NCBI GenBank assembly: GCA_016271365.2
Contig: CM057456.1
Location: forward strand, 164,462,501-164,526,500
Length of the DNA stretch: 64,000 nucleotides
Origin: Neoceratodus forsteri
Lineage: Eukaryota; Chordata; Ceratodontiformes; Ceratodontidae
Direction of reading: 5' to 3'
The notes below the pieces were generated by a model, which was not told where the DNA came from, did not search any database, and saw only the letters and a list, made by a program, of their open reading frames with translations. Positions 53,476-64,000 of this stretch are shown here, piece after piece (position 1 is the first letter of the stretch; each line of letters starts with the position of its first letter). The position numbers and the translations under genes are program-made.

Positions 53476-54046
53476 TAGTCAGATGATCCATCAAGGGTCT
53501 CAAGGTAAGAAGTGAAGCACAACAGAATAAGGTTTAAACAAAGGAGTCTTAGATATCCGACACTGCCTAGTTCTCTTGGCTATGGACCCTTCCCCTCCTA
53601 CCTCTGTATCCGTGTTGGAAGTGATAGAAGAGGAATTGGACTCTTCACCCTCTGAATCTCTATCTGTGCTATCAGCTGGGAGTGATGCATGTTTATTTCC
53701 TGTTTTCCAAGATGTGTTGTAGGAACTAGCTTTAACTGTGGTCTGTTTAGGTTTCTGAGACCCCACCCACCCTTGCCAGGGCCTCTTCTTCAGGGCAACC
53801 ACGGTAAAGATTACGTCCTTATTCCCTGCGGGGAGGGGGCATGTCTCTCTGCTCCAAAGCTACTACCACCAAGGGAGTTTCTTGGTCGGGGGAGGTTCAA
53901 TTGTTGGGTCTAATGGTGCAGGATCCTGAGTGGTGTCTGTTACCTCCATTTGTTCTTGCCTGCATCAATGCTGGGGGCCGTGGGGGGTTATGGGGGCCCT
54001 TCTCCAAAGGAGGCTGTATGTCCTGTTTGGCTACCCCTTTGGCTTG

Positions 54047-55212
54047 TTAGTGCTGGGTGATGTTAATTTGCCCCGCATGCGAGGGACAATCCTCCCTATT
54101 GTGTGAGGCCCACGGGCAATGCCCATCAGCATGTCCCATGTGCTCACACAAGTTACACTTGAAGAGGTTTAAACAGGCTGAAGAAGCATGATCAAATCCC
54201 AAACAATGACTACAGCACGGGGTATCACAGGCAGAGCTAAGGTGAGCTCGTAACCCACACTTAAAGCAGGACCTCGGCTGCCCACTGTAAAAAGTAGACC
54301 CCCGGTCCCTCCCTAGAAAGAAAGAGCTTGGGAGGTGCATAGACCCAGAGTCTGTGGAGTGCACCTTATTCTTCACTCACCAACCCCCATCCTAGATCTG
54401 CTCACTATCAAGTGTTGGAGTGGGTTTATCCAGAATCTCACAACACTGCCTTAACCAAATAAAATGTCCTCCACATGGACTCCCTCATTTTTAAACATGA
54501 CTGTAATGATTTTAACTAGGGGTTTGGTCAGTGGCACAGCATGAAATGGAATCCAGGCTGGGGTATTCTTTAGGGCCTGGTACTGAGTCCAAAAGCGGTC
54601 CAGATTAGTAATGCTCTTAAAACTAACATCATAATTGCTGTTTCCCAAACTAATCAAAGCAAATATCTCAGAAAAAAAGTAATGCATTGAGTTCTTTAGC
54701 AAGTTTCAGGCAATATGTACCCTGCTAGGAGGTTCTAGACCACCCTTATACAATAGTCTGACTGTGCTTGCTTTAGCCAGCTCTCCCTTGGTCACAAAGA
54801 GGTCTGACATTTTAAACAGTGGGTCTGGAGCTACTTTATCTGCCTGCCTATCGTCACCTTTCTCTGAAACACAAGGGTTTTCAGGAGATGTGATGACAGG
54901 GGGGACATTTGCAACTGACTGTTCAGTAGTCACTGTATCAACATCCACATCAACATTATGACTAACATGTGTAATATCAAGTTTTTTAGAAGCATTACCC
55001 TGGGGTGTGGTGGAGCTCTTGTGAGGTGCAGCAACGGTGGCCACTGGTGTTACTGATTTCTGAAGCATATCCTGAAAAGAGGGGTCCCTGGGATCAGGTG
55101 ACTGTTGTCCTGAAGATGCTTGTGTCCATCCGGCCCCTTCTAATATGGCTTTGGGGGACCAATCTATAGCATTCAGTTCTCCATCCGTGATACCTGTTAT
55201 TGCTATTTGCAC
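54047..55212 (-). pseudogene. Tx1-K ORF1, gag-like protein with CCHC knuckles
   Basis: The N-terminal part 55212-54706 is Ser/Thr/Pro-rich, ending KMSDLFVTKGELAKASTVRL. 54702-54451 holds a domain with WIPFHAVPLTKPLVKIITVM and FKNEGVHVEDILFG, the RRM-like fold of Tx1 gag proteins. 54376-54047 shows HLPSSFFLGRDRGSTFY and then Cys-rich knuckles: CFKCGLRAHLSSAC, CSHCLGFDHASSAC and CNLCEHMGHADGHC, three CxxC-x4-HxxxxC units typical of nucleic-acid binding. Stops or shifts at 54704 and 54450 to 54376 break the frame. It would package the element RNA. Confidence 0.75.
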
Positions 55213-56812
55213 TATTGTACCTGTTACTGCTGCTTACTGAAATGTTTGTACTGACGATCTATGGTTATCAGGTACCGCATAGCCAATGCCTAAGCGCCCA
55301 ATGGACCCGTTTCAGGGTACTTCTCTTTACTTGCACTTGTCTAGAGTGTGTAATTTGTTGTAGTTACTGCGCCTTGACTACTGCATTGTTAACCTGTTAT
55401 TGCTGTCTGCACTGCTCTCACGTGTTACTGCTGCTTACTGGAATGTTTGTACTGATGATCTAGGTGTACCAGGTACTGGCACAGCCAATGCCTAAGCACC
55501 CCCAACGGACCCGCTCTCTACTCCTATTGCCCCAGGACCTCCACAACCCCCACCCCACCTGAACACCATTTCCTGCCCGGATACAGTTCCACAACCCCAG
55601 ACATTAGCCGCACCATCAGCCACTGAAACCGCCACCCGCCTGCCTTGCCCCAAACCCCGCTATCTTTAGCCTCCCATGCCGCTCTCGGCTGCACGATCCT
55701 GGGCTCCTCTAGTAGGCTCCTGCTAAAACCCTCACCACCGCTTTCACCCCATATTCTCTCACTCATCGATCTGTCCAGCCTGCGACGGTTTCCATGGACA
55801 CGGTCTCATCCTCAACCCTGCCACCATTCCCCATTTCCCCTAACACTGACTTTTGCTTCTACACCCCCAGTTAGACCCATTTGCTCTAACCTCCACAGCC
55901 CCTCGACTACCCGACTGAGCACTGACTCCCCGCCCGGAACAGTACCACAACCTGGGTACTTGCCGCACCTTCCAGCTGCTGATGCGCTCCCCCGCCACAC
56001 CTCACCCCAAACCCCGCCATCCTAACTCTCCCTGCCGACTTCGGGTTCCATGAACCCAGGCTCCTCTTGAGTGGTTCTACAAAGCCACTCTGTGGCTGTC
56101 TTCACCTCCGAACCCCTCCTGCAGCTCTCTAGCCACAGCATGGTTCCATGGACTCGGTCTCTTCCCGTAGCCTTCTACCGCTTATGCCACCATATCCCCT
56201 CACCCAGACATATCATAAGCCCTTCCTCGTCCAAATGTTGCCCCGCTCACTCCTCCTCTGGCCGCCAATGCCTATCATGTTCTTCTTCCTGCCCTGTTTT
56301 CACACCGCCTTACCCCCTATAGCCCCATCAGGTGGTGTCTCCTGCCACCAGCTCTGCCTGACCTACTCTCCCCCACCTCACCATGTACCGCCACCATCCA
56401 TTCACTGCCCCACACCCAGACCCCTGCCCTGCCTCCTTCATCCCTGCTGCCACCTTAACCACTTAGCTGCAAGGTTGCCTTCCTGCATCCCCCTTTACCT
56501 GCTCACCCAGTTCCTGCCCCATTCTTCCCCTTCCTGACCCACGTGTCCTTTAGATCTGCCCTGTATACCTTTACCCGCTCACTAAATGCTACCTGTACAC
56601 TGTAAATCTGCTGTTTTTCTCTTGACCTGTTGATTGTCTCTGAAGCTGTACCTTTATTGCCTTTTACTGAAAACTGTTCTCTATATTGTTACTGCTTCCC
56701 TGTATTATGTAAATGAACTCTGTATTGTTACTGTACCTCCTGGTCATGCCTGAAAATAGTCACCTGTTTATTAGCGCACCTACCCGGGTAAAACAAAACT
56801 AAATAAATAATA
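55196..56812 (+). mobile_element. Pyrimidine-rich composite repeat with LINE-like 3' tail
   Basis: Two direct-repeat systems: a unit of about 110 bp at 55196-55305 and 55396-55510 (tgttactgctgcttactg, tgtttgtactgatgatcta, agccaatgcctaagc), and a diverged C-rich unit of about 360 bp (tgcccggatacagttccaca at 55575; cgcccggaacagtaccacaa at 55933; also tccatggac(a/t)cggtctc at 55791 and 56149). The right end (56570-56812) looks like a LINE 3' UTR finishing acccgggtaaaacaaaacta and aataaataa. The C-rich frames (for example 126 codons at 55645-56025) are low-complexity. A non-autonomous derivative joining a LINE leader to a LINE tail is possible. Confidence 0.45.
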
Positions 56813-56814
56813 TC

Positions 56815-57840
56815 CCCAGTCTCTGCAGCATTGCTGTTCTATAAATGAGTAAGTTCTCTCTCTGCATAGGGGCTTGTACAGCAGATGCAGAGGAAGGATG
56901 CTGTAGTACAGCCTGGGACCATGTAGCAGATCCAGGCCCCAGAGCTGTCATTGTTTTCTGGAGTGGTCTCCATGGTAACCATGCAAGGAGGCTGGGGCAC
57001 AGAAGAAGTCCTGTTTTCACTGCCAGCCACAGACGGAACCTCGCCTCGGATTACCTCCTGCTTGAACTAGGACATAGCTGTGCTGTAGTGGGAATATTTT
57101 GGGGTGAGTCACATCCTGCTGCATATGTGCCCACAACTGACAGGAGCATCAGGTGGGTTGACAGCCACTTGTGAGTGATGTAGTGTAGAAGGAGCAACAT
57201 GTAGCTCCTGCAAGCATTTCAGCTGTTTTTCCTTTTCACATCGCAAAAAATCAAGCTGCGTCTGCAGCTGTTCTGGTGGTACAATGTCCATTGGATGTAC
57301 AAAAATGCTAGGCCCCACATTGTCAGTGTCAGTGTGCAATGGACTTACTGATGCTGTCTCAGGCTCATCGAAAAGGTAGGATCCACATCTGAATTTAATT
57401 CAAGGTTCAAGGCAACATCCTCCATGTCCTGTGAAAGCACTAGAGGAGTAGAGTTTTGCTCAGCGGTCTGATTCACCTCCATCTCCACCTGAGTCTCAGG
57501 CAGACTGGCTATAGGAATGACCAGCCAAGAGTGTCCCCCTACTGGAGAGTAGGGGAGTTTCCTAAGAGTCACGGCAAACATTCCCACTGTCTATAAAACA
57601 CATTCTTGTAACCCACCCTGCAACTGCAAAGAGAAAATTATCAAAAATTGTAAGGTCAACAAAGAAAAATCCCAGCAGAGGAAGGTTATCTGAACTTAAC
57701 AGTGAATGTAAGAAATACAGTGATATCTTGATTGCAGAAAGGACAAAAAATAAACAAAACCTATGGAATTCAATGCATGAGAGTAATGTCACTCAGCATT
57801 TATGATTATTTCTGACAGAGTGAAAGGAACAAATGATTAG
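56815..57840. other. Unassigned sequence with two small minus-strand frames
   Basis: On the minus strand 57587-57345 (80 codons; EDVALNLELNSDVDPTFSMS) and 57339-57109 (76 codons; HPMDIVPPEQLQTQLDFLRC, EKEKQLKCLQELHV) read like an acidic linker followed by a short helical segment. That arrangement resembles the C-terminal part of transposon-encoded Myb/SANT partner proteins, but no DNA-binding domain is visible. The rest of the stretch shows nothing I recognise. Confidence 0.3.
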
Positions 57841-60538
57841 GATGGACTCAATTTAAATTTTAGGGATAGTAGGATATTGGGGATGAGGTTGAAAAATGAG
57901 ATTGAAATTAGTTTAAACTAAAAGGAATGGGGACGAACAAAGGAGATATGAGGTTAAGGGAGTTATAAGGAAGTAAAGGTAGAAAGATAAAATCCCTGAA
58001 GGTTATGTTTTTTAATGCTAGGAGTCTAAATGAATCAAACAAATCAGGAATGGAAATTCTGATTAATGAGGGGGGGTTGGATATGGTAGGGGTTGTTGAA
58101 ACCTGGTGGAAAAATTAAAATGGTTGGTCTCAGAATATTCCTGGTTATAAGTTGATTAGTAGCAATAGGAGGGAAGGGGTGCTTTGTTTGGGAAGATCTG
58201 GAGATTAGGAGAATTGAGGAAATAGTGGAACTGGGGAAAGTAGAAATTATAACTATTGAATTGTTAGGAATAAAAGGAAAAAAAATGTAGGATTTTGGTG
58301 TTTTACAGAGCACCAGATGCGGATGTATTAGAGACAGAAGCATTCTTAGAATACTTGGGTAGACTGGCAGAAGATACTGATGTTTTGATGGGAGATCTAA
58401 ATATGTCAGAAATTAGATGAGGAGAAAATCAAAAAGGAAATAATATCTCAAGTAGATTCCAGGAAGAACTGCTGGCAGTAGAGATTCGACAATGTATACA
58501 AGAAGCAACTAGGGGGGAAAATTTACTGGATGTCATTCTTACAAACAGAAGTGAAATTGTCAGACAGGTACAGTAACTGTTCGACCCCAAGTGGGGATGA
58601 GTGATCATAATTCTGTATTATTTGAACTAGATTGGGAAATGGAGTTGGTCAAGGGTAATACTGTTCAGTATCTAAATAAAAAGAAGGATTACAAGGCCAT
58701 GAGAGAGGAATTAAGAAATATAGATTGGGGATATATGATAGAAAATAACAATCTTACGAGAAAGCATGGGAGAAGTTCCTAAAAGTAATAAATGAGATTA
58801 AGGAAAAACATATTCCAAAGAAAAGAATATATAATAACAAAGGAAAAAGGCCCCCATGGTTGACAATGAATATAATTAGACTCTGCAGGAAAAAGAAAGT
58901 TTATTTTCGGAAGATGAAAAAGGAAGGGACATCAGTAAATAAGGAAAGCTATAGAAAGATGTTAAGGAAGCTTAAGAGGGAAATAAGGAAATCTAAAAAG
59001 ACAGCTTGAAATGAGACCGGCAATGAATAAAAATAATAAAAGTTTTTATGCTTATGTGAATAGGCAGATGGGAGGAAGTAATATGGTGGGGCCTTTAGTA
59101 GTCAATGGGGAGGTAATGTCGGATCCATTGGAGATGGCAGAGGAATTTTCCAAATGTTTTGGAGCTGCATATAAGGAACAGAGTACTAGGCTGGGAAGTA
59201 GATTGGGAAATGGTGGTAATCTTGATGTAAAGGAAATAGTAACAGAAGAGAGATGATGAAAAGATTATGAGATTAAAGTGGGGGATAAAGCGCAGAACCA
59301 GATGAGATTCACCCATATATGGTAAAAGAGCTGAGACATGAGCTGGTGACTATTATTACCTTGTTGGAGCAAGGTCACTCACTGAGGGTGTGGTGCCAGA
59401 GAAGTAGAGGAGGCATGTGGTGCCAATATATAAAAAGTAAAAGGGATTAGGTAGTAAATTATAGACCGTGAGCCTGACGAGCTGATGGGGAAGATAATTG
59501 AGGGTATAATAGGTGAAGAAATAAAAGACAACATGACTAAAAAAGGAATGAAAGATTAGTGTCAGCATGGATTCGTTGAGGGTAGGTCATGTGAGACAAA
59601 TCTTACAATATTTTATGAACATATACATAGGTGGATGAAGAAAGGAGTGTGGATGTGGTGTTACTGGACTTTAGTCAAGCTTTTGATATTGTACCACATT
59701 TTAAGATTGTTGAGAAAATGATTAGGTTTGAAATAGATACTAGTATTATAACATGGGTGGAACAGTGGCTAACAAATAGAAAACAACAGGTTAGAATCAG
59801 GGGTGTATTGTCAAAACCTCAAGGGGTGGGGAGTGGTGTCCCACAGGGGTCTGTGGTGGGACCCTACTGTTTAGATTATTCATAAGTGATTTGGAAATAG
59901 ATAGTGGAAATAAGCTGGTGAAATTTGCTGATGATGTGAAAATAGGAGGGATTGTAGATACATTTGATGATAGATTAACATTTGGAAGAGATATGATACA
60001 AATTTTGAGTGGGCAGAGGAAATGGAATAAACTTTAATGAGGATAAATGTATTATAATGCATTTGGGAAGAAAAATGTTCACCAGACTTATTATATGAAG
60101 GGCATATAATTGAAGGTATCTACATGTGAGAGGGATTTGGGAATCTATATCCAGAATGATTTAAAGAATAATACAGTGCAGAAATTTATCAAACAAAGCA
60201 ATGTTTTTGGTAAATAGTATTAGAAGAGGTTTCCACTCTAGAAGTAGAGAGGTTTTAATGCCATTGTTTATGACTCTGGTTAGGCCCCTATTGGACTATT
60301 GTTCAATGGTATGGAGTCCTTATCTAGTAAAGGATGTTAAAATGGCAGAAAGGCCATAGCGGACATAAACAAGGATGATTGTAGGGTGTAAAGATCTAGA
60401 TTATGAGGGAAGATTGAAGAAGTTGGGACTGTGGACCTTGAGTGATAGGAGGGCAAGAGGGGCTATGCTATTTCTATTTAAAATCTTAAAAGATGAGAGT
60501 ATGAGGATGGAGATGGGAATGGAATTTAAAGATCAAAT
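57840..60538 (+). mobile_element. CR1-like LINE, element N (3' end cut by L2-like M)
   Basis: Element N spans a purine-rich leader, endonuclease (from about 58000) and reverse transcriptase to about 60540, where the (attt)n tail of L2-like M begins. Its A/T-rich codon use and motifs are close to element E (both carry long AAAAG-rich linkers). ORF1 is not found. No continuation is visible inside the window because M runs off the right edge. Confidence 0.75.
58000..60538 (+). pseudogene. Element N ORF2, endonuclease-reverse transcriptase, broken
   Basis: The endonuclease starts KVMFFNARSLNESNKSG (58003) and shows GVVETWW (58090), a decayed GDLNMS-like box (58390) and MGMSDHNSVLFELDW (58591). 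The linker is at 59011-59256 (SFYAYVNRQMGGSNMVGPLV, LEMAEEFSKCFGAAYKE). RT: QHGFVEGRSCETNLTIFY (59562-59615), VDVVLLDFSQAFDIVPHF (59646-59700) and GVGSGVPQGSVVGPYC (59825-59870). After a shift, KLVKFADDVKIGGIVD (59915-59960) keeps the catalytic FADD. The C-terminus is at 60375-60563 (DYEGRLKKLGLWTLSDRRAR). Multiple stops and shifts. Confidence 0.8.
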
Positions 60539-63500
60539 ATTTATTTATTTAGTTAAACATTAGTTTAGAAACCTTGAGCCAGAGGCTCATTTACAAAGGT
60601 ACCGTCACAAAGAGGACATCAGAACAGTAGTACAAGGACACAGTACTTACAAACAAAAAGTTACAGTTCAATTACAATTTTGTTACAATAGAATACAATC
60701 TCCAACGAAGCAAAAGATAACAAAAGGTGCAAAACTTATGGTCGGGAGAGCTGGTGGGGTAGAAGGAGGAGATAGGGAGGAGGAATTAGTAGGGAAAGGA
60801 AGGGGGGGGGAGCCGCTAAGTGAGCATTGTCAAACAGAGTATATATATATATTTTTTTTACACTAGGCTAGCGGCAGTTGCATTTGCGAGAGCTAAGCAG
60901 GAAGTTTCTGAGCCTGGGCTTAAAGCAAGCTAAGGTTAGTGAGTTTGAGACACTGGCAGGGAGGGAGTTATACCAGTGGGGCGCACGGTAGGGGAATGCC
61001 CTCTGACCTTGAGAGGTCCTGGCTCTTGGAATAACTAGGGTAGCTCTTGACGAGCTGTGTGTGATCAGGGTCGGTGCAGTATGGCGAATGGAGTAGGATA
61101 GGCCTATGGGATAGGCCACGAGGGCTTTTAAAGGTGAGCTGGCATGTCTGATACATGAGTCGCTCTTCCAGGCTGAGTAGGGTAGCTAGGGTGTACAGCT
61201 CACATGTGTGAGTGAGTCTGGGAGCACCAGTGATAAGTCTGCAGGCCTTATTAACTGTGAGGTGAACCTTGTTGAGGGCAGTCTGATCTGCTGAGCCATA
61301 GACCGGAAGGCCATAGTCAATGAGAGACATGACAGAGGAGGTGACAGCCAGGCGGAGGGCATCAGGAGGAGGCATTTTGTGCCGGTGAAGAATGCCTAGC
61401 CGTGAGTTGGCGACAGAATTTAGGGCAGATATATGTCCATGGAATGAAAGTGCAGGATCAAAGGTTATACCAAGATATTTATAGGACTGCACCTGGTCAA
61501 TGAAGAGACTGGTGTGGTGGACAGCTAAGGGAAACTTGCTGTACTTATTTTGGGGTGGAGAAGAGCATCGCTTTTGTTTTCTTAAGGTTGATAACAAGTC
61601 GGTGGTCAGTGAACCAGGTAGCTGCAGAGTCAAAGACTAGTTGGAGGGAGTTCTGTAGCAGCATGGGGTCATTGTGGGAGGCAACGAGAACAGCATCATC
61701 GGCATAGAGAAGCATCTTACCCATACAACTGCTGGGTAGGGAGTTAAGAAAGAGTGAGAATAGTTGGGGTCCAAGAATTGAGCCTCAGGCACCCCAGAGC
61801 TTAATGGGGCATGTTTCAGAGATAGTACCGCTGACTTTCACACATTGGGAGCGGGCGGAGAGATAGCTGGTGCACCAGGAACAGGTCCTGAGGCAAAGCC
61901 TATTAGGGTCGAGGGTGGAGAGCAAAAGAGATGCAAACGGTATCGAATGCTTTAGACAGGTCAATGAATATAGCACCAGCCAGGGCACCAGAGTCCAAGG
62001 AGGCATGGAGGAAGTTGGAAAATTCCAGGAGTGCTGTATTGGTACTATGACCTGCTCTGAACCCGTGTTGTTCAGGGCAGAGAACATTGTACTTACAGAG
62101 GTAGTCAGAGACTTGGGACGCCACAATTTTCTCTAACGCCTTAGAGAGGGGGAGAGGATTGAGATGGGTCGGTAGTTACCGAAGAGTCCTGTCACCACCT
62201 TTATGGACAGGGCTAACTGTGGCAATCTTCCAGGCAGAGGGAAATTGTCTGAGACAGAGTGGATTTGTTGAAAATGCACGTAATAGGTGAGAGGACCTGA
62301 TCCAGGACCTGGCGTAAAGGCAAGGATCAAGTGAGTCGTAACCAATGGTGTTACCTTTAGGGCTTTTAGCAAGTAAGTCTAGCTTCTTGCAGTGACGCCA
62401 GCACTTGGAGGTGGAAAGAGGGGCGGGCAATGGGTGGTGGTACAGATGGAGGAGGTGGACTGAAAAAGTTACCAGGAAGTACTGAGCTAAGGTCGGTAAA
62501 GGAGTTATTGAGGTGGGTGGCAATGAGGGCAGGGTCAGAGGAGACGGTACCATTGATGTTGAGAAGAGAAGGAGAGGGGGACTGGGAGTGACCATTCAGT
62601 TGCTTGATGTTGTCCCAGAAGCACCTGGGGTTCCCCCAGGAGGAGGTAAGAGAGGCTTGGTAGTATTCCGCCTTTGCTTTGCGGATGGCCCAGGTGCACT
62701 GGTTGCGGGCGGCAGCATAGGACTGCCTGTCAGCTGAACGGCCAGTAGCAACAGCAAGGTGCCAAAGATTGCTGCGTTGCTTAGTTGCCACAGTAGGGCA
62801 GGGGTGATCCAAGGGCATGTTTCACTTTGGACCTCCTAGCAGTTATGGAGCAAAGATATCACAGGCAAAGTTGAAAGTGCTTACAAAGAAGGCCAGGGCC
62901 AAGTCAATGTTGGTTGCCCTCGTCAGAGGGACCAATCAGTGTGGGCAAGGAAGCGCTTTAAGGTTCTATGAGTCCCCAGGCCTAAGCCGCCTTCAAGAGG
63001 TGGTTTGACCGGGATGAGGGCTGAGGATTTCCCAGTTGAAAAGCACAGGGAAGTGGTCACTGAGGCAGTCAGGGAGGATTTGGATGTTGTGGATGCGGAT
63101 TGGCCTGTTGGTGAGGACCATATCCAGGAGGGTGCTTGTCCCCCCCGCCAGGGTTTTTTCTAGTAGGCTGTGTGACCAGTTGAGTTAGGTCAATTGAATC
63201 GAAAGCCTCACGGTGGGAGGAGGACGAGGGGCAGAGCCCGTTTATATTCAAGTCGCCCACCAAGATTCGGTCCCGACGAGTTGGGTAGGAAGGTGAGGTA
63301 GTCAATTAGTGGCCCAGGACCTGGGATTGGTTCTTGGGGGTATGTAGGCTACAGTTAGGAATAATGGGCCTCTAGCTGGGTCAGGGGACAGCTTTAGAGT
63401 AAGTGCCTGGGCCTTATGGTCAAGTCAGGGGGGGAGTGGTAGCCCCATGAGAGAATCCTTCAAATAGAAGACAGCCCCACCTCTCCTGCTGACTACGGTC

Positions 63501-64000
63501 CAACCGTGGAGAGTGTAGCAGGAGAGAGACATGAGTTAGGAATGGAGGGAGACAGCCAGGTTTCAACCAGGGCAACAACATCAGGTTTATGAAGCGTCAC
63601 CCAGCAGTGTAGAGAGTCCAGTTTTTCAGGAGGCTACAGATGTTCATAGAAGCAATGAGCAGCCCAGGAGATTTCAGGGAGGACCAGTGCTGCCAGGCCT
63701 GGGATTGGGTGACATTGCCTGACAGGAGCAGGAGGAGGAGGGCTGATCTGGGAGTGCACAAAGGCAGGATAGCTTTCGACGATTGGAGAGGGGGTGATGA
63801 GGGAGTGATGAGGGGGTGATCACCAAGTGAAAACAGCTACTAGAGAGCAGTAAAATGTGACAAGTGAGGTATTGGGAGCAAATTGCTCAAACTTAATCAG
63901 GCTCCCTCTAGTGGCAAACAATATAAGGAGTTCACGCCAGGAACCAAAGGCGACAGCCCCACCGACAGTGTCAGCTGGCGGGGCAGCAGGTGGGTGGGTG
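60538..64000 (-). mobile_element. L2-like LINE, element M (5' end outside window)
   Basis: A second member of the family of element F. The 3' end at left has an (attt)-type tail (60538-60552), then aaccttgagccagaggctca and tttacaaaggtacc, the family signature. Coding sequence follows up to the window end. At 63674-63720 the minus strand reads LLLLLLSGNV followed by a frameshifted form of the HPNPGP motif seen in F. Confidence 0.8.
60868..63720 (-). pseudogene. L2-like M ORF2, endonuclease-reverse transcriptase, frameshifted
   Basis: From right to left: the NPGP-like region (about 63690), endonuclease remains with RRDRILVGDLNINGLCPSSS (63305-63200) and LTQLVTQPTRKNPGG, linker TWAIRKAKAEYYQASLTSSW (62710-62640), and WGNPRCFWDNIKQLNG. 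RT N-terminus at 62595-62176. RT core: CPEQHGFRAGHSTNTALLEF and GAIFIDLSKAFDTVC (62124-61903). LLYADDAVLVAS near 61712-61680 keeps the catalytic YADD. C-terminus: SYKYLGITFDPALSFHGHI, VNKACRLITGAPRLTHTCEL and APHWYNSLPASVSNSLTLAC (61633-60868). Several frame breaks, but catalytic residues are better kept than in F. Confidence 0.85.

Larger units (their letters stand above)
50300..55212 (-). mobile_element. Tx1-type LINE, element K
   Basis: Gag-like ORF1 with zinc knuckles (55212-54047), then an endonuclease-RT ORF2 (53382-50531) and an A/T-rich 3' region to about 50300. ORF organisation and knuckle pattern are those of the Tx1 clade first known from Xenopus. The ends are approximate. Internal deletion in the RT. 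Confidence 0.75.

Noticed and set aside
55645..56537. Pro/Ser-rich frames of 126 and 129 codons
   Set aside because: The C-rich tandem repeat produces stop-poor frames on one strand. There is no domain and no consistent start.
1..64000. tRNA, rRNA or host exons
   Set aside because: No tRNA-like A/B box with cloverleaf, no rRNA similarity, and no spliced frame outside the Harbinger element could be recognised by eye. Short host exons cannot be fully excluded.

Overview
The window is vertebrate DNA made almost entirely of transposable elements. I see no host protein gene, rRNA, tRNA or CRISPR array. The mixture is CR1 and CR1-like LINEs with SGNH-esterase ORF1s, two L2-like LINEs with a GNVHPNPGP-type motif, L1 and Tx1 LINEs, a DIRS fragment, a PIF/Harbinger DNA transposon and many fold-back/MITE elements. 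This excludes a mammal or bird and fits an amphibian (a caecilian is my best guess), tuatara, turtle, lungfish or coelacanth. The species call is inference.

Layout. 1-10.6 kb: an L1 on the minus strand (ORF1 9512-10438, endonuclease 7537-8435) is cut by CR1. The next piece of the same L1 (2581-3703) now lies in the opposite orientation between two inverted, very similar CR1 copies (1-2580 and 3704-7530), as expected from an inversion between CR1s. 10.6-13.8 kb: unassigned sequence and an inverted-repeat element. About 13.4-36.8 kb: an old CR1-like LINE on the plus strand (element E) has been split repeatedly. Its ORF1 esterase ends at 15104. A 12.5 kb insertion follows (L2-like element F, TATTA target duplication). 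F carries in its 3' tail a 7.5 kb Harbinger transposon, whose Myb gene carries a CR1 fragment in an intron. E resumes in frame at 27652 with its endonuclease, is split again by a full-length CR1 (D, 29652-33828, AATTA duplication), and ends with its reverse transcriptase near 36.8 kb.

36.8-40 kb: an L2 fragment inside a DIRS tyrosine-recombinase retrotransposon, then an L2-like tail. 40-50.3 kb: an old L1 (J) is split by a younger 9 kb L1 insertion (H) with a 14 bp target duplication. H itself holds about 3.2 kb of fold-back elements, an L2-like tail and a hAT-like element. 50.3-55.2 kb: a Tx1 element with a zinc-knuckle ORF1. 55.2-57.8 kb: pyrimidine-rich tandem repeats and unassigned sequence. 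57.8-60.5 kb: another CR1-like LINE, cut by a second L2-like element (M) that runs off the right edge.

Most open frames are decayed. The most nearly intact are a 185-codon Myb/SANT gene of the Harbinger element, whose three exons join in frame, and the 308-aa L1 ORF1. The LINEs are autonomous copy-and-paste elements: ORF1 binds RNA, and ORF2 supplies the endonuclease and reverse transcriptase. The Harbinger element would pair a DDE transposase with Myb-type DNA-binding partners. The order of nesting gives a relative history of activity: E and J oldest, then L2-like and L1 H, then Harbinger and the young CR1 copies.
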